Assembly (NCBI RefSeq): GCF_024722015.1
Contig: NZ_JANQBD010000027.1
Coordinates: 53,118-117,117 of the forward strand
Length of the DNA: 64,000 bases
Source: Paenibacillus radicis (ex Xue et al. 2023)
Lineage (GTDB): Bacteria > Bacillota > Bacilli > Paenibacillales > NBRC-103111
Reading direction: 5' to 3'
Shown here piece after piece: positions 26,817 through 36,052 of this stretch. Made by a program: the position numbers and the translations under genes. The notes below the pieces were generated by a model that did not search any database, had not been told where the DNA came from, and worked only from the letters and a program-made list of their open reading frames with translations. Position 1 is the stretch's first letter, and every line of letters starts with the position of its first letter.

Positions 26817-27713
26817 TTGAAGCAGTTGACTGTGTTTACTCCTACTTATAATCGAGCCTATTGTCTTGGAAATTGCTATGAGAGTCTTAAACGTCAAACA
26901 TCCAAAAAATTTGTGTGGCTAATCATTGATGATGGTTCCACAGATCATACGAAAGAGCTGGTAAACAGCTGGATAGCTGAGAATATCATACCTATTAGCT
27001 ATCACTGGCAGGAGAATCAAGGAATGCATGGAGCACATAATACGGCTTATGAGCTCATCATTACTGAATTAAATGTATGCATTGATTCAGATGATTATAT
27101 GCCGGATGACGCAATTGAAAAAATCATTACGTTTTGGAATCAATATGGAAATGATAGAGTGGGGGGAATAATAGGACTTGATTCGTACACGGATGGACGG
27201 GTGATCGGCTCCAGGATGCCAGACCAATTAAAGAGCTCAACCCTTTTTAATCTGTATAACCTGCATGGAGTTACGGGTGATAAGAAGCTTGTATATCGGT
27301 CGGAACTGACACGGAATTACCCATATCCTCTTTTCCGAAATGAAAAATATGTGGGATTGGCTTATAAATATTACATGCTTGATGAGCAATATGAAATGCT
27401 TCTAATGAATGAGGTTTTATGCTGTGTGGAATATTTGCCTGATGGTTCAACGAAGAACATGCTAAATCAATATCGAAGAAATCCCCAAGGTTTTGCTTTT
27501 TATCGTAAGGAGTTAATGAAGCTATCCTTTGTTGGCTTGCTGTTTAAGTTTAAACAGTCCGTACATTATGTGTCGAGTAGTTTGATGGCCAAGAACCGAA
27601 GCTTCCTCAAGGAATCACCTTGTAAAATAGTTACAATTACAGCTATTCCACTCGGGATTATGCTGTATTGCTTTGTTAAGTCTAAAACCAGAAGCATCAA
27701 GATTGAAGGTTAA
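26817..27713 (+). CDS. glycosyltransferase family 2 (EpsE/H-like position)
   Basis: 298 residues from TTG 26817, five bases after GAGGTGA (26805-26811). LTVFTPTYNRAYCLGNCYESLKRQT, LIIDDGSTDHTKELV and CIDSDDYMPDDA are GT2 motifs. It lies between epsF-like and epsG-like genes. It ends with a short hydrophobic segment (about residues 268-285) that could tether it to the membrane. Linkage unknown. Confidence 0.84.
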   Translation: MKQLTVFTPTYNRAYCLGNCYESLKRQTSKKFVWLIIDDGSTDHTKELVNSWIAENIIPISYHWQENQGMHGAHNTAYELIITELNVCIDSDDYMPDDAIEKIITFWNQYGNDRVGGIIGLDSYTDGRVIGSRMPDQLKSSTLFNLYNLHGVTGDKKLVYRSELTRNYPYPLFRNEKYVGLAYKYYMLDEQYEMLLMNEVLCCVEYLPDGSTKNMLNQYRRNPQGFAFYRKELMKLSFVGLLFKFKQSVHYVSSSLMAKNRSFLKESPCKIVTITAIPLGIMLYCFVKSKTRSIKIEG

Positions 27714-27741
27714 TAAAGTATATGTTGAAGGGAAATTATAG

Positions 27742-28824
27742 ATGGCAATACTTTGGATAAATCTTGTCGTAGTGTACATATTCTCATTATTTTCAAGGTA
27801 TTTGGTGAAGCATAGAACTATTTATGCTGGATCCGGTATTCCTATGTTTGAGAAGCCGAATAAGATAATGGTTGCATTTGTTATTGCCGTTTTGGTGTTA
27901 GTATCAGGTCTTCGGAATAACATCGGGGATACCTATACTTATATAGACATTTATAAAAATACTACCTTTACCTGGTCCTATATTGTGTCCAAAAAAGATA
28001 TGGGATTCGGCATATTTCAAATGATTTTAAAGAAATTTACAGAAGACCCTCAGATGCTAATTTTTATTTGCGCACTTATAACGAATCTACTTATCGTACT
28101 CGTTTTATATAAATACACCCGATTATTTGAACTAAGCATTTACGTTTATATTACGTCTGGAATGTATGTCGTCTCCATGAACGGCATTAGGCAGTATCTT
28201 GCTGCTGCTATAATTTTTGCTGCGACCAAATACATTATGGATGGAAATTGGAAAAAATACACTTTAGTTATTTTATTTGCATCTTTGTTCCATGGAACCG
28301 CGTTAATCTTAATTCCGATGTATTTTATTGTGAGAAGGAAAGCCTGGACGACTACAACCTTTTTAATCCTTAGCTTTGCGGTGCTTTTTGCCATGGGATA
28401 TAGTCAGCTCTCCGGATTGTTTTTTTCAGCTATAGAAGATACTCAATATGCGGAATATAGTAAATTCTCAGAAGGCGGAGCTAATATAATAAGAGTTTTT
28501 ATTTATATTATACCTATAGCACTTTCTTACCTGGGTAGAGAAAAGCTTAGAGAGTTATTTCCTAATAGTGATTACATTGTAAATATGACGATTTTGGGTG
28601 CCGTTTTTATGGTGATTTCGACGCAAAACTGGATTTTTGCAAGGTTTTCCATTTATTTTGGGCTGTATAATTTAATCATTATTTCATGGATAGTCCAATT
28701 ATTCGTTCGTAGAGAGCAGAAACTGATCTACTATTCGATTCTCGTTTTTTACTTCCTGTACTGCTTTTATGAACAAGTAATTAGTTTGGGAATCCTCTAT
28801 AGGAGCAATTTCATTCAATTATAA
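27742..28824 (+). CDS. epsG: EpsG-family EPS polymerase-like membrane protein
   Basis: 360 residues with about 9-10 hydrophobic helices. LRNNIGDTYTYIDIY near residue 54 and the FISxGMY...NGIRQYLAAAI-like region (SGMYVVSMNGIRQYLAAAII) are hallmarks of the EpsG family, considered a Wzy-like polymerase joining EPS repeat units outside the membrane. It lies directly upstream of galE. No other polymerase candidate is present in either operon. Confidence 0.84.
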   Translation: MAILWINLVVVYIFSLFSRYLVKHRTIYAGSGIPMFEKPNKIMVAFVIAVLVLVSGLRNNIGDTYTYIDIYKNTTFTWSYIVSKKDMGFGIFQMILKKFTEDPQMLIFICALITNLLIVLVLYKYTRLFELSIYVYITSGMYVVSMNGIRQYLAAAIIFAATKYIMDGNWKKYTLVILFASLFHGTALILIPMYFIVRRKAWTTTTFLILSFAVLFAMGYSQLSGLFFSAIEDTQYAEYSKFSEGGANIIRVFIYIIPIALSYLGREKLRELFPNSDYIVNMTILGAVFMVISTQNWIFARFSIYFGLYNLIIISWIVQLFVRREQKLIYYSILVFYFLYCFYEQVISLGILYRSNFIQL

Positions 28825-28837
28825 GGAGGCGAAAGCA

Positions 28838-29884
28838 ATGGCGATTCTTGTAACCGGAGGGGCCGGCTATATCGGAAGTCATACGTGCATCGAATTATTG
28901 AATGCAGGCTATGAAATAGTCGTGGTAGACAATCTTTCTAACAGCAGCCTGGAATCATTGAATAGGGTCAAGCAAATAACAAGTAGGGATTTCCAATTTT
29001 ACAAGCTGGATATATTGGATAAGGACGGACTTGATGCCGTTTTTTCCAAAAATACGATAGAGGCGGTTATCCATTTCGCAGGGCTCAAGGCCGTGGGGGA
29101 ATCGGTCCATTCACCGATCTGGTATTATCACAATAATATTACCGGAACACTTGTATTATGCGAGATTATGAAGAAATACAACGTGCACAGAATGGTTTTC
29201 AGCTCCTCTGCTACCGTATACGGAATGCCCGAAAGCGTACCAATCTCTGAGGATTTCCAGCTCGCAGCAACGAACCCCTACGGTCGAACCAAGCTGGTGA
29301 TTGAAGAGATATTACGTGATTTGTATGTCTCAAATAATAATTGGGGAATAGCACTCCTGCGATACTTCAACCCGATTGGGGCACATAAAAGCGGCTGGAT
29401 AGGAGAGGACCCGGGCGGTACTCCGAATAATCTGATGCCCTACATTACACAGGTTGCAATAGGGAAATTGGAGCAGCTGAATATATTCGGTAACGATTAC
29501 TTGACAGTCGATGGTACTGGCGTCCGAGATTACATCCATGTTGTTGATCTTGCAATTGGGCATTTGAGAGCTCTTGAGAAGGTCATGACAGCATCGGGTG
29601 TGGAAGCCTACAATCTGGGAACGGGTATTGGATACAGTGTTTTGGAATTAATTGCTGCATTCGAGCGAGCGTCAGGCTTGAAAATTTCGTATGCTATTGC
29701 AGAAAGAAGACCGGGGGATGTTGCAATATGCTTTGCTGACTCCAGTAAAGCCAACAAGGATTTAGGCTGGGAAGCCACTAGAGGCATTCAAGAGATGTGC
29801 GAAGATTCATGGAGATGGCAATCCAACAATCCGAATGGTTACGGAGCAGCTAAAGTATTAACAGAAATCCGGGCTGCCGAATAA
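28838..29884 (+). CDS. galE: UDP-glucose 4-epimerase
   Basis: 348 residues. An extended SDR with VTGGAGYIGSHTCIELL for NAD binding, FSSSATVYG, the catalytic NPYGRTK motif (YxxxK), GEDPGGTPNNLMPYI and the YNLGTGIGYSVLE region. It interconverts UDP-Glc and UDP-Gal, and works with gtaB to feed the EPS. Start set by AAGGAGGCGAAAGCAATG. The gene is 13 bases after epsG. Confidence 0.92.
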   Translation: MAILVTGGAGYIGSHTCIELLNAGYEIVVVDNLSNSSLESLNRVKQITSRDFQFYKLDILDKDGLDAVFSKNTIEAVIHFAGLKAVGESVHSPIWYYHNNITGTLVLCEIMKKYNVHRMVFSSSATVYGMPESVPISEDFQLAATNPYGRTKLVIEEILRDLYVSNNNWGIALLRYFNPIGAHKSGWIGEDPGGTPNNLMPYITQVAIGKLEQLNIFGNDYLTVDGTGVRDYIHVVDLAIGHLRALEKVMTASGVEAYNLGTGIGYSVLELIAAFERASGLKISYAIAERRPGDVAICFADSSKANKDLGWEATRGIQEMCEDSWRWQSNNPNGYGAAKVLTEIRAAE

Positions 29885-29907
29885 TACAACAAAGCGAGGA
29901 TAATTAA

Positions 29908-30057
29908 ATGGACATAGGCCAATTAACTCAAACACAATTAAAAGAGATACTCATCAGTATCAAGAAAAAAGGTGATGAATCCGAGGATATGAACGCTATA
30001 GATTTAATTAATGAAATAAAACGGGAAATTATATGCGCAATAACTTCATCCGAGTGA
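29908..30057 (+). CDS. 49-residue hypothetical protein in EPS operon 2
   Basis: A short frame with a ribosome binding site (AGCGAGG at 29893-29899) starting MDIGQLTQTQLKEILISIKKKG and ending 15 bases before the next start. The sequence is charged, largely helical in character, without Cys, signal peptide or membrane helix. It is correctly oriented and fills an otherwise unexplained 188-base gap between galE and the GINT1-like gene, which supports a real gene. No family recognised. Confidence 0.5.
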   Translation: MDIGQLTQTQLKEILISIKKKGDESEDMNAIDLINEIKREIICAITSSE

Positions 30058-30072
30058 TTAGGGAGGAAACAA

Positions 30073-31050
30073 ATGTCCTTAGTAAAGGCAATGCCTCTAG
30101 GCAAGATCAAAAACGTACTTTCTCTGCTTCGAGGAGGAATGGTTTCTAATATATGGGCAATTAAAGTATTTAGCGCAGATTCGGCGGTTATCGCTGAAGC
30201 TCCGCATGAAAGCCGCCTGGATCAACCGTCTTTGCAAGCATCAGACATCGATGATGCACCGGCAGAGTTTGTTGCCGATCCATTTATTATCCGGCATGAG
30301 TCCAAATTTTATATGTTTTTTGAGGTGTTGAATAAAGCGTCAGGACGTGGCGAGATTGGATTGGCCGTGAGTGATGATGGTGAGAAATGGGATTATGAAA
30401 AAATAGTGCTCAAGGAAAAATACCATTTATCATATCCCCAAGTATTCAAGGTGAATGATGACATATTTATGCTGCCTGAAACGATTGAAACGAAAAAGGT
30501 GCTGTTATATAAGGCCAAGCGTTTTCCATTTGAATGGGAAATAGCTTGCGAGCTGTTTAGCGGCAGCTATGTGGATCCGTCTATATTTAAATATGAGAAC
30601 AAATGGTGGTTGTTTGCCGGGTCCAATCAAGGAAAGAATCTGCATCTGTTTTATTCAGACCACTTAGAAGGCACATGGACGGAGCATCCACAGAGTCCCT
30701 TAATTTCCAACAATATTAGCATTACCAGACCCGGAGGCCGAATTATAGTATCTGATACAAATATCTATAGATATACTCAGGACGGCAATCCTTACTATGG
30801 CAGCGCTATGCGGGTTTTTAAAATTAATGAGCTATCAGTGACCGAATATAAGGAAGAATTAGTCGATATGATATTAAGTGGCACCAATAAGGAAAGCGAC
30901 TGGAGAAAAGATGGAATGCATCATATTGACCAGCTCCAAATTAATGAGAATCAATGGCTTATTGCGGTTGATGGGCATAAATCGAAGAGATGGAACTATG
31001 TGGTCTGGAAGCTTGACCGTGTTATATCAAGGCTTAGAAAATATGCTTGA
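30073..31050 (+). CDS. GINT1-N-like beta-propeller protein (glycosyltransferase/GH43-like)
   Basis: 325 residues. Repeated blades FVADPFIIRHESKFYMFFE, YPQVFKVNDDIFMLPE and YVDPSIFKYENKWWLFAG, with DP motifs, resemble the five-bladed GH43-like propeller found in the N-terminal domain of glucosamine inositolphosphorylceramide transferases and in bacterial EPS clusters. No signal peptide, so cytoplasmic. It may transfer or handle a sugar on the lipid-linked unit; no biochemical role is established for this bacterial group that I can state with confidence. Confidence 0.65.
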   Translation: MSLVKAMPLGKIKNVLSLLRGGMVSNIWAIKVFSADSAVIAEAPHESRLDQPSLQASDIDDAPAEFVADPFIIRHESKFYMFFEVLNKASGRGEIGLAVSDDGEKWDYEKIVLKEKYHLSYPQVFKVNDDIFMLPETIETKKVLLYKAKRFPFEWEIACELFSGSYVDPSIFKYENKWWLFAGSNQGKNLHLFYSDHLEGTWTEHPQSPLISNNISITRPGGRIIVSDTNIYRYTQDGNPYYGSAMRVFKINELSVTEYKEELVDMILSGTNKESDWRKDGMHHIDQLQINENQWLIAVDGHKSKRWNYVVWKLDRVISRLRKYA

Positions 31051-31080
31051 TCGTAATTTGATACAGGAGCTTGATTATTG

Positions 31081-31680
31081 ATGAAGAGACTATTTGACTT
31101 GATGGTTTCCACCTCACTGTTGCTGCTGCTATTTCCGATTATGATCATTGTGGCTATTTTGGTGAGAGTAAAGTTAGGGTCTCCCGTCATATTTAAGCAA
31201 CAGCGACCTGGATTATATAGCCGATTGTTCTATCTTTATAAGTTTCGGACCATGACGGATGCAAGAGACAATGACGGCAATTTATCGCCTGATTATATGA
31301 GATTAACTGCCTTTGGTAAATTACTTAGAAAATATAGTCTCGACGAATTGCCCCAATTAATAAATGTTGTAAAAGGGGATTTAAGCCTGGTAGGTCCGAG
31401 GCCTCTATTGACGGATTACTTACCCTTATATACGGAAGAACAGACGAAGCGGCATAATGTAAAGCCTGGGATAACAGGATGGGCGCAGGTGAACGGGAGA
31501 AATACGATTTCATGGGAAGATAAATTCAAGCTGGATGTGTGGTATGTGGAACATCGAAGCTTCTTTCTCGATTTAAAAATTTTAAGTTTAACCTTTTTCA
31601 AAGTGTTGAAAACAGAAGGAGTAAGCCATAAAAACCATGTCACTATGGAGAAGTTCACGGGTACGACAAGCGCTGAATAA
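31081..31680 (+). CDS. epsL: EpsL-like initiating phosphoglycosyl transferase
   Basis: 199 residues, the size of monotopic phosphoglycosyl transferases (PglC/WcaJ core). One N-terminal re-entrant hydrophobic segment, then QQRPGLYSRLFYLYKFRTM, the DE catalytic pair in YSLDELPQLINVVKGD and LVGPRPLL. It transfers the sugar-phosphate, probably diacetylbacillosamine-phosphate, to undecaprenyl phosphate to start the EPS unit. ATG 31081 is preceded by AGGAG (31064-31068). EpsN lies directly downstream, as in B. subtilis. Confidence 0.88.
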   Translation: MKRLFDLMVSTSLLLLLFPIMIIVAILVRVKLGSPVIFKQQRPGLYSRLFYLYKFRTMTDARDNDGNLSPDYMRLTAFGKLLRKYSLDELPQLINVVKGDLSLVGPRPLLTDYLPLYTEEQTKRHNVKPGITGWAQVNGRNTISWEDKFKLDVWYVEHRSFFLDLKILSLTFFKVLKTEGVSHKNHVTMEKFTGTTSAE

Positions 31681-31725
31681 TCTTTGCTTTCTTTAATTAT
31701 TAAACCAGGGAGAAGGTTGTGTTGG

Positions 31726-32898
31726 ATGCAAGCTGTTAGCGGTAAGCAAAGAATTTATCTTTCTTCGCCTCACATGAGCGGGAATGAGCAGAAATATATC
31801 CAGGAAGCCTTTAACACGAATTGGATCGCTCCCTTGGGGCCAAATGTAGATGCATTTGAAGAAGAGCTTGCAGATTACGTAGGGATTGGCGATGCTGCAG
31901 CAGTTAGCTCAGGGACAGCTGCCATTCATTTGGCATTGAAATTGTTGGATGTACATGAAGGAGATACCGTATTTTGTTCAAGTCTTACTTTTGTGGCAAG
32001 TGCAAATCCAGTTATTTATCTCGGGGCAGAGCCTGTATTTATTGACTCTGAAGCTGAAACATGGAATATGTCGCCTCAGGCTTTAGGGCGTGCCCTGGAA
32101 GAAGCGGCTCAAGCGAGAAAATTGCCGAAAGCCGTTATCGTTGTAAATTTATATGGACAAAGTGCGCAAATGGACGAAATTGTCTCGTTATGCGATACCT
32201 ACAGAGTGCCGATAATTGAGGATGCAGCGGAATCACTCGGCTCTACCTATAAGGGCCAAGCTAGCGGAACATTTGGTAAATTTGGCGTGTATTCATTTAA
32301 TGGGAACAAAATAATAACGACCTCCGGTGGAGGCATGCTGGTCTCCAATGATCTTGAAGCTTTGAAAAAAGCGCGTTTTTTAGCAACCCAAGCAAGGGAT
32401 CAGGCGGAGCACTATGAACATAGCCAGATGGGATATAATTATCGGTTAAGCAATGTATTGGCGGGAATAGGCAGGGCGCAATTGGAAGTGCTTGCGGAAA
32501 GAGTAGTTGCGAGACGCGCCATATTTAATCGGTATTACAGAGAGCTCTCCGAAATACCGGGCATTCAATTTATGCCGGAACTTGAAGGCTCCTGGTCTAA
32601 TCGCTGGCTTACGGCGTTGACCATAGACGAACAACAAGCTGGCATATCCAGAGACCAATTATTAAGGTCTTTGGCTGAAGAAAATATTGAAGCTCGTCCT
32701 GTTTGGAAGCCGCTGCATTTGCAGCCTCTCTTTGAAGGAACCCGATTGTATGCCCATAGTGAAAATAATATTGTATCCGAGCAATTGTTTGAATCAGGTT
32801 TATGCTTGCCATCGGGATCGAATATGACCGAAGAAGAACAAATGAGAATAATTGCTTGTATGAAAAACGTGCTGAAGAAACACATTGCACTAAATTAA
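31726..32898 (+). CDS. epsN: EpsN-like sugar aminotransferase (DegT/DnrJ/EryC1)
   Basis: 390 residues from ATG 31726, nine bases after GGGAGAAGG (31708-31716); the frame is open to 31684 but no ribosome site fits there. YLSSPHMSGNEQKYI at the start, SSGTAAIHLAL for PLP phosphate, EDAAESLGSTYKG and the Schiff-base Lys in FNGNKIITTSGGG define the family. It aminates the 4-keto sugar made by EpsC; EpsM then acetylates it. Confidence 0.9.
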   Translation: MQAVSGKQRIYLSSPHMSGNEQKYIQEAFNTNWIAPLGPNVDAFEEELADYVGIGDAAAVSSGTAAIHLALKLLDVHEGDTVFCSSLTFVASANPVIYLGAEPVFIDSEAETWNMSPQALGRALEEAAQARKLPKAVIVVNLYGQSAQMDEIVSLCDTYRVPIIEDAAESLGSTYKGQASGTFGKFGVYSFNGNKIITTSGGGMLVSNDLEALKKARFLATQARDQAEHYEHSQMGYNYRLSNVLAGIGRAQLEVLAERVVARRAIFNRYYRELSEIPGIQFMPELEGSWSNRWLTALTIDEQQAGISRDQLLRSLAEENIEARPVWKPLHLQPLFEGTRLYAHSENNIVSEQLFESGLCLPSGSNMTEEEQMRIIACMKNVLKKHIALN

Positions 32899-32950
32899 AA
32901 TAACGGCTTGCGAAGCAGGTTTTCGATGTAAATTTAAGGAGGAGAATAGG

Positions 32951-34756
32951 ATGTGCGGTATTGTAGGGTATGTAGGTAGTCAAGACGCTGCAGAAATTTT
33001 ATTGAAAGGATTAGAAAAATTAGAATACAGAGGCTACGATTCGGCGGGAATTGCCTTGTTAAATAAAGGGGGGGTGCATGTATTCAAAGAAAAAGGGCGC
33101 ATTGCAGCGCTGCGAAAAGCTGTAGATCAGAGCGCCTCCGGCCATCTGGGGATTGGTCATACAAGATGGGCCACACATGGCGAACCCAATCGTAGAAATG
33201 CACATCCACATCAGAGCAGCAATACCCGGTTTACCATCGTACATAACGGAGTTATTGAAAATTATAAAGAAATCAAGCAGGAGCTTTTAGGTGGAATCCA
33301 ATTTAATAGTGAGACGGATACAGAAGTTATTGTGCAGCTTATGGAGAGGTTTGTAGATGATAAAGGTTTGCAGGTTGAAGAAGCCTTCCGGGAAACGTTA
33401 AGCGTTCTGAAAGGTTCTTATGCCATAGCTTTGATGGATAGTGAAAATGACCACACCATCTACGTTGGGAAAAATAAAAGTCCGCTGCTTATAGGTATAG
33501 GGCAAGATTTCCATGTTATCGCGAGCGATGCAATGGCTGCCCTGCAGTTAACTAACCAATTTGTTGAGCTTATGGATGAGGAAATCGTTATTGTTCAAAA
33601 CTCATCCAAAACGATTAAAAATTTATCAGGACAAATGATTCATAGGAGCCCTTTTACCGTAAAGCTTGATGCAAAGGATATTGAAAAAGGACCATATCCG
33701 CATTATATGCTCAAAGAGATTGACGAGCAGCCCTTTGTCATTCGCAAGCTGGTAACTAAATATCAAAATGGCGATGGTGAAATTACAATAGATGAAAACA
33801 TACGTGAGGCACTGCAAGAAACAGACCGTATTTATATTGTTGCTTGTGGTACAAGCTATCATGCCGGTCTGGTGGGCAAGCAGCTATTTGAGCGCATAGC
33901 CCATATACCGGTGGAAGTGCATATCGCGAGTGAATTTTTATATAACAGGCCGCTTTTATCCAGTCATCCTATGTTTATTTTTATTTCTCAGAGCGGTGAA
34001 ACCGCAGACAGCCGGGGGGTATTAGTTGATATTAAGAAATCGGGATATCGAGCCTTAGCATTAACCAATGTACCTGGATCAACCTTATCACGTGAGTCCG
34101 ATTTTACCTTAATCACGCATGCAGGCCCAGAAATAGCGGTCGCCTCAACCAAAGCCTATACAGCGCAAATTGCGGTATTAGCTATACTTGCTTCTGATTG
34201 TGCAAGAAATAGAGGCATTCAACGTAATTTCGATCTTTTTAAAGAGCTGGGATTAGCAGCTAACGCTATGGAAATTATGATTAACAGAAAAGAACAAATA
34301 GAGGAAATTGTGTGGAAATACTTAAGCGTCTCGCGCAACTGCTTTTTCATAGGACGAAGTGTTGACTATTATGTATGTCTGGAGGGAGCTTTAAAATTAA
34401 AGGAGATCTCTTACATTCAGGCGGAAGGGTTCGCAGGCGGAGAATTGAAGCATGGAACTATTGCATTAATAGAGGAAGGTACTCCGGTTATAGCTCTTCT
34501 AACACAGCCGCATGTCAGTGGAAACATTAGAAGTAATGTACAGGAGGTCATGGCGAGGGGGGCTAATGTTTGTATGATTAGTATCGAGGGAATTGAAGAT
34601 AAGAACGACCAGCTCGTTGTCCCACATATTCACGAATACCTAACTCCGCTTGTTTCTGTGATCCCTCTACAATTAATTGCTTATTATGCTGCCTTGTATA
34701 GAGGGTGCGATGTTGACAAACCGAGAAATCTCGCCAAAAGCGTTACTGTGGAGTGA
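32951..34756 (+). CDS. glmS: glutamine-fructose-6-phosphate aminotransferase
   Basis: 601 residues. The N-terminal Cys of MCGIVGYVGS is the glutaminase nucleophile, followed by GHTRWATHG and HNGVIEN; two SIS domains follow, with CGTSYHAGL and SQSGETADS, and the C-terminus ends KPRNLAKSVTVE as in all GlmS proteins. It feeds UDP-GlcNAc synthesis. Only 52 bases separate it from epsN, with no glmS ribozyme, so this is probably a second, EPS-dedicated copy (inference). The sinR-like gene starts five bases after its stop. Confidence 0.92.
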   Translation: MCGIVGYVGSQDAAEILLKGLEKLEYRGYDSAGIALLNKGGVHVFKEKGRIAALRKAVDQSASGHLGIGHTRWATHGEPNRRNAHPHQSSNTRFTIVHNGVIENYKEIKQELLGGIQFNSETDTEVIVQLMERFVDDKGLQVEEAFRETLSVLKGSYAIALMDSENDHTIYVGKNKSPLLIGIGQDFHVIASDAMAALQLTNQFVELMDEEIVIVQNSSKTIKNLSGQMIHRSPFTVKLDAKDIEKGPYPHYMLKEIDEQPFVIRKLVTKYQNGDGEITIDENIREALQETDRIYIVACGTSYHAGLVGKQLFERIAHIPVEVHIASEFLYNRPLLSSHPMFIFISQSGETADSRGVLVDIKKSGYRALALTNVPGSTLSRESDFTLITHAGPEIAVASTKAYTAQIAVLAILASDCARNRGIQRNFDLFKELGLAANAMEIMINRKEQIEEIVWKYLSVSRNCFFIGRSVDYYVCLEGALKLKEISYIQAEGFAGGELKHGTIALIEEGTPVIALLTQPHVSGNIRSNVQEVMARGANVCMISIEGIEDKNDQLVVPHIHEYLTPLVSVIPLQLIAYYAALYRGCDVDKPRNLAKSVTVE

Positions 34757-34760
34757 CCCT

Positions 34761-35105
34761 ATGATAGGTAAAAATATATATAAAATCCGAAAACAAAGAG
34801 GATATACACTTTCTGAGCTTGCAGAGCGAACCGGTATTTCGAAGTCCTATTTAAGTAATATCGAAAGAAATCTGAAGCAGAATCCATCCATTCAAGTGGT
34901 GGAGAAAATTGCTTTGGTGCTGAAGGTTGAGCTCAAAACCTTACTTAAGCTTAGTACAGATTCAGAAAGCAAGCAGCAGATTGAAAATGAATGGATCGAT
35001 TTTATTTATGAAATGAAGAAAATGGGAATCGAGAAAGAGCGGATTCATGAATATAAAATATTAATCGAGTTTATGCAATGGTACAATAGCAAAATTCATG
35101 AGTAA
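34761..35105 (+). CDS. sinR: SinR-like repressor co-transcribed with EPS operon 2
   Basis: 114 residues. The N-terminal HTH reads IRKQRGYTLSELAERTGISKSYLSNIER, close to B. subtilis SinR; residues 75-110 form a SinI/SinR-type dimerisation segment (ENEWIDFIYEMKKMGI). ATG 34761 was chosen because it gives the normal SinR length and follows GTGGAGTGA; the longer frame from 34677 lies inside glmS. It is the last gene of the operon whose promoter carries SinR-type boxes, implying negative feedback. Its C-terminal part is more diverged than that of the gene at 35532 and could be SlrR-like. Confidence 0.86.
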   Translation: MIGKNIYKIRKQRGYTLSELAERTGISKSYLSNIERNLKQNPSIQVVEKIALVLKVELKTLLKLSTDSESKQQIENEWIDFIYEMKKMGIEKERIHEYKILIEFMQWYNSKIHE

Positions 35106-35124
35106 CGATCGGAAAGCGGAGTAC

Positions 35125-35280
35125 CTATGATTTCTTGTCTCCGTTTTCCTTAATCGGACATTGCTTGAGAAATTGTCGTATTTCTTCAACCGAAATTCCC
35201 ATCTTACGCGAAAGCAGGATCAGCGAGGTCCATTCCATATCCAGTTTTTCATCTATGGCTTTCTGGTAAATTAGATTCAT
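35125..35280 (-). CDS. sinI: SinI-like anti-repressor, 51 residues
   Basis: A short reverse-strand gene with ATG at 35280 and GGAGG upstream (35287-35291 read on the minus strand). The core LDMEWTSLILLSRKMGISVEE-IRQFL aligns with B. subtilis SinI (LDxEWVELMxEAKxxxISxEEIRKYL). SinI binds SinR through this two-helix segment and frees target promoters. It lies between two sinR-like genes, convergent with the first and divergent from the second. Confidence 0.83.
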   Translation of the reverse strand: MNLIYQKAIDEKLDMEWTSLILLSRKMGISVEEIRQFLKQCPIKENGDKKS

Positions 35281-35455
35281 TGTACGCCTCCACGGATACA
35301 GGTTATGCGGTATGTTAGCAGATAAGTGTTGTAGGAATATAATACTAGTCAGCCTTCGAAAAGTATGTCACTTTTTGGGGGGGCCAAATAAATATTTTAC
35401 GGGAACTTTTATGTGTTTTTATGAGTGTTTACAAGGGATTTTTATACATATGGAT

Positions 35456-35484
35456 TTGTTCGTTTGTATAAAATTTGGTATAAT
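35456..35484 (+). promoter_or_regulatory. sigma-A promoter of the second sinR-like gene
   Basis: TTGTTC (35456-35461), 17 bases, TATAAT (35479-35484), ending 47 bases before the start codon. No SinR-type palindrome overlaps it, so this repressor may be made constitutively. Confidence 0.72.
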
Positions 35485-35531
35485 GACGTAGCGATCAAGG
35501 CATTATCACTACGTTAAAAAGGAAGATCCTC

Positions 35532-35867
35532 ATGATTGGTAAACGTGTAAGGCAACTGCGTAAAGAAAAAGGAATGTCTCTTTCTGAGCTGGCGGAACGT
35601 GCCGGTGTTGCTAAGTCATACATAAGCAATTTAGAGCGGGATATTCAAAAAAACCCATCGATTCTGTTTCTCGAAAAAATCGGGGCTGTTCTTGCTGTAC
35701 CTGTAGACAAGCTTATAGATCAACAAGATTCTCCATCAGAGGATAAAGAACTTGATCAGGAATGGTACGAGCTCATCAAAGAAGCAATGACATCAGGCGT
35801 AGACAAGGAGCAGTTTCGTGAGTTTCTGGAACTCAATAAATGGCGTTTGAATCGACCCAAGCAATAA
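35532..35867 (+). CDS. sinR: SinR-like biofilm repressor (closest to SinR)
   Basis: 111 residues, the same length as B. subtilis SinR. HTH: LRKEKGMSLSELAERAGVAKSYISNLER; C-terminal dimerisation part LDQEWYELIKEAMTSGVDKEQ followed by FREFLELNKWR, nearly the SinR consensus. It should bind GTTCTYT inverted repeats as a tetramer and be inactivated by SinI. GGAAG (35521-35525) precedes the ATG. It has its own promoter and lies between two sinI-like genes; the match is good enough to call it the probable SinR orthologue. Confidence 0.9.
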   Translation: MIGKRVRQLRKEKGMSLSELAERAGVAKSYISNLERDIQKNPSILFLEKIGAVLAVPVDKLIDQQDSPSEDKELDQEWYELIKEAMTSGVDKEQFREFLELNKWRLNRPKQ

Positions 35868-36052
35868 TACTCCAGTATGCCCGCTTATAACTCCTCTGTT
35901 TCTATCGTAAGTATCTGCCTCCGTTATTGATGTCGGGGAACATAAGAATTCCCCTTTACCTCACCTCTCGTCAAATTCCATCATGATCCAACTCCCTAAA
36001 CTGACAAAACCCCCTAAGTCCAGCCTCCTTAAAGTGACACACTTTTTATTTC

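Noticed and set aside
32899..32950. glmS ribozyme upstream of glmS
   Set aside because: Only 52 bases separate the genes and the conserved ribozyme core is absent.
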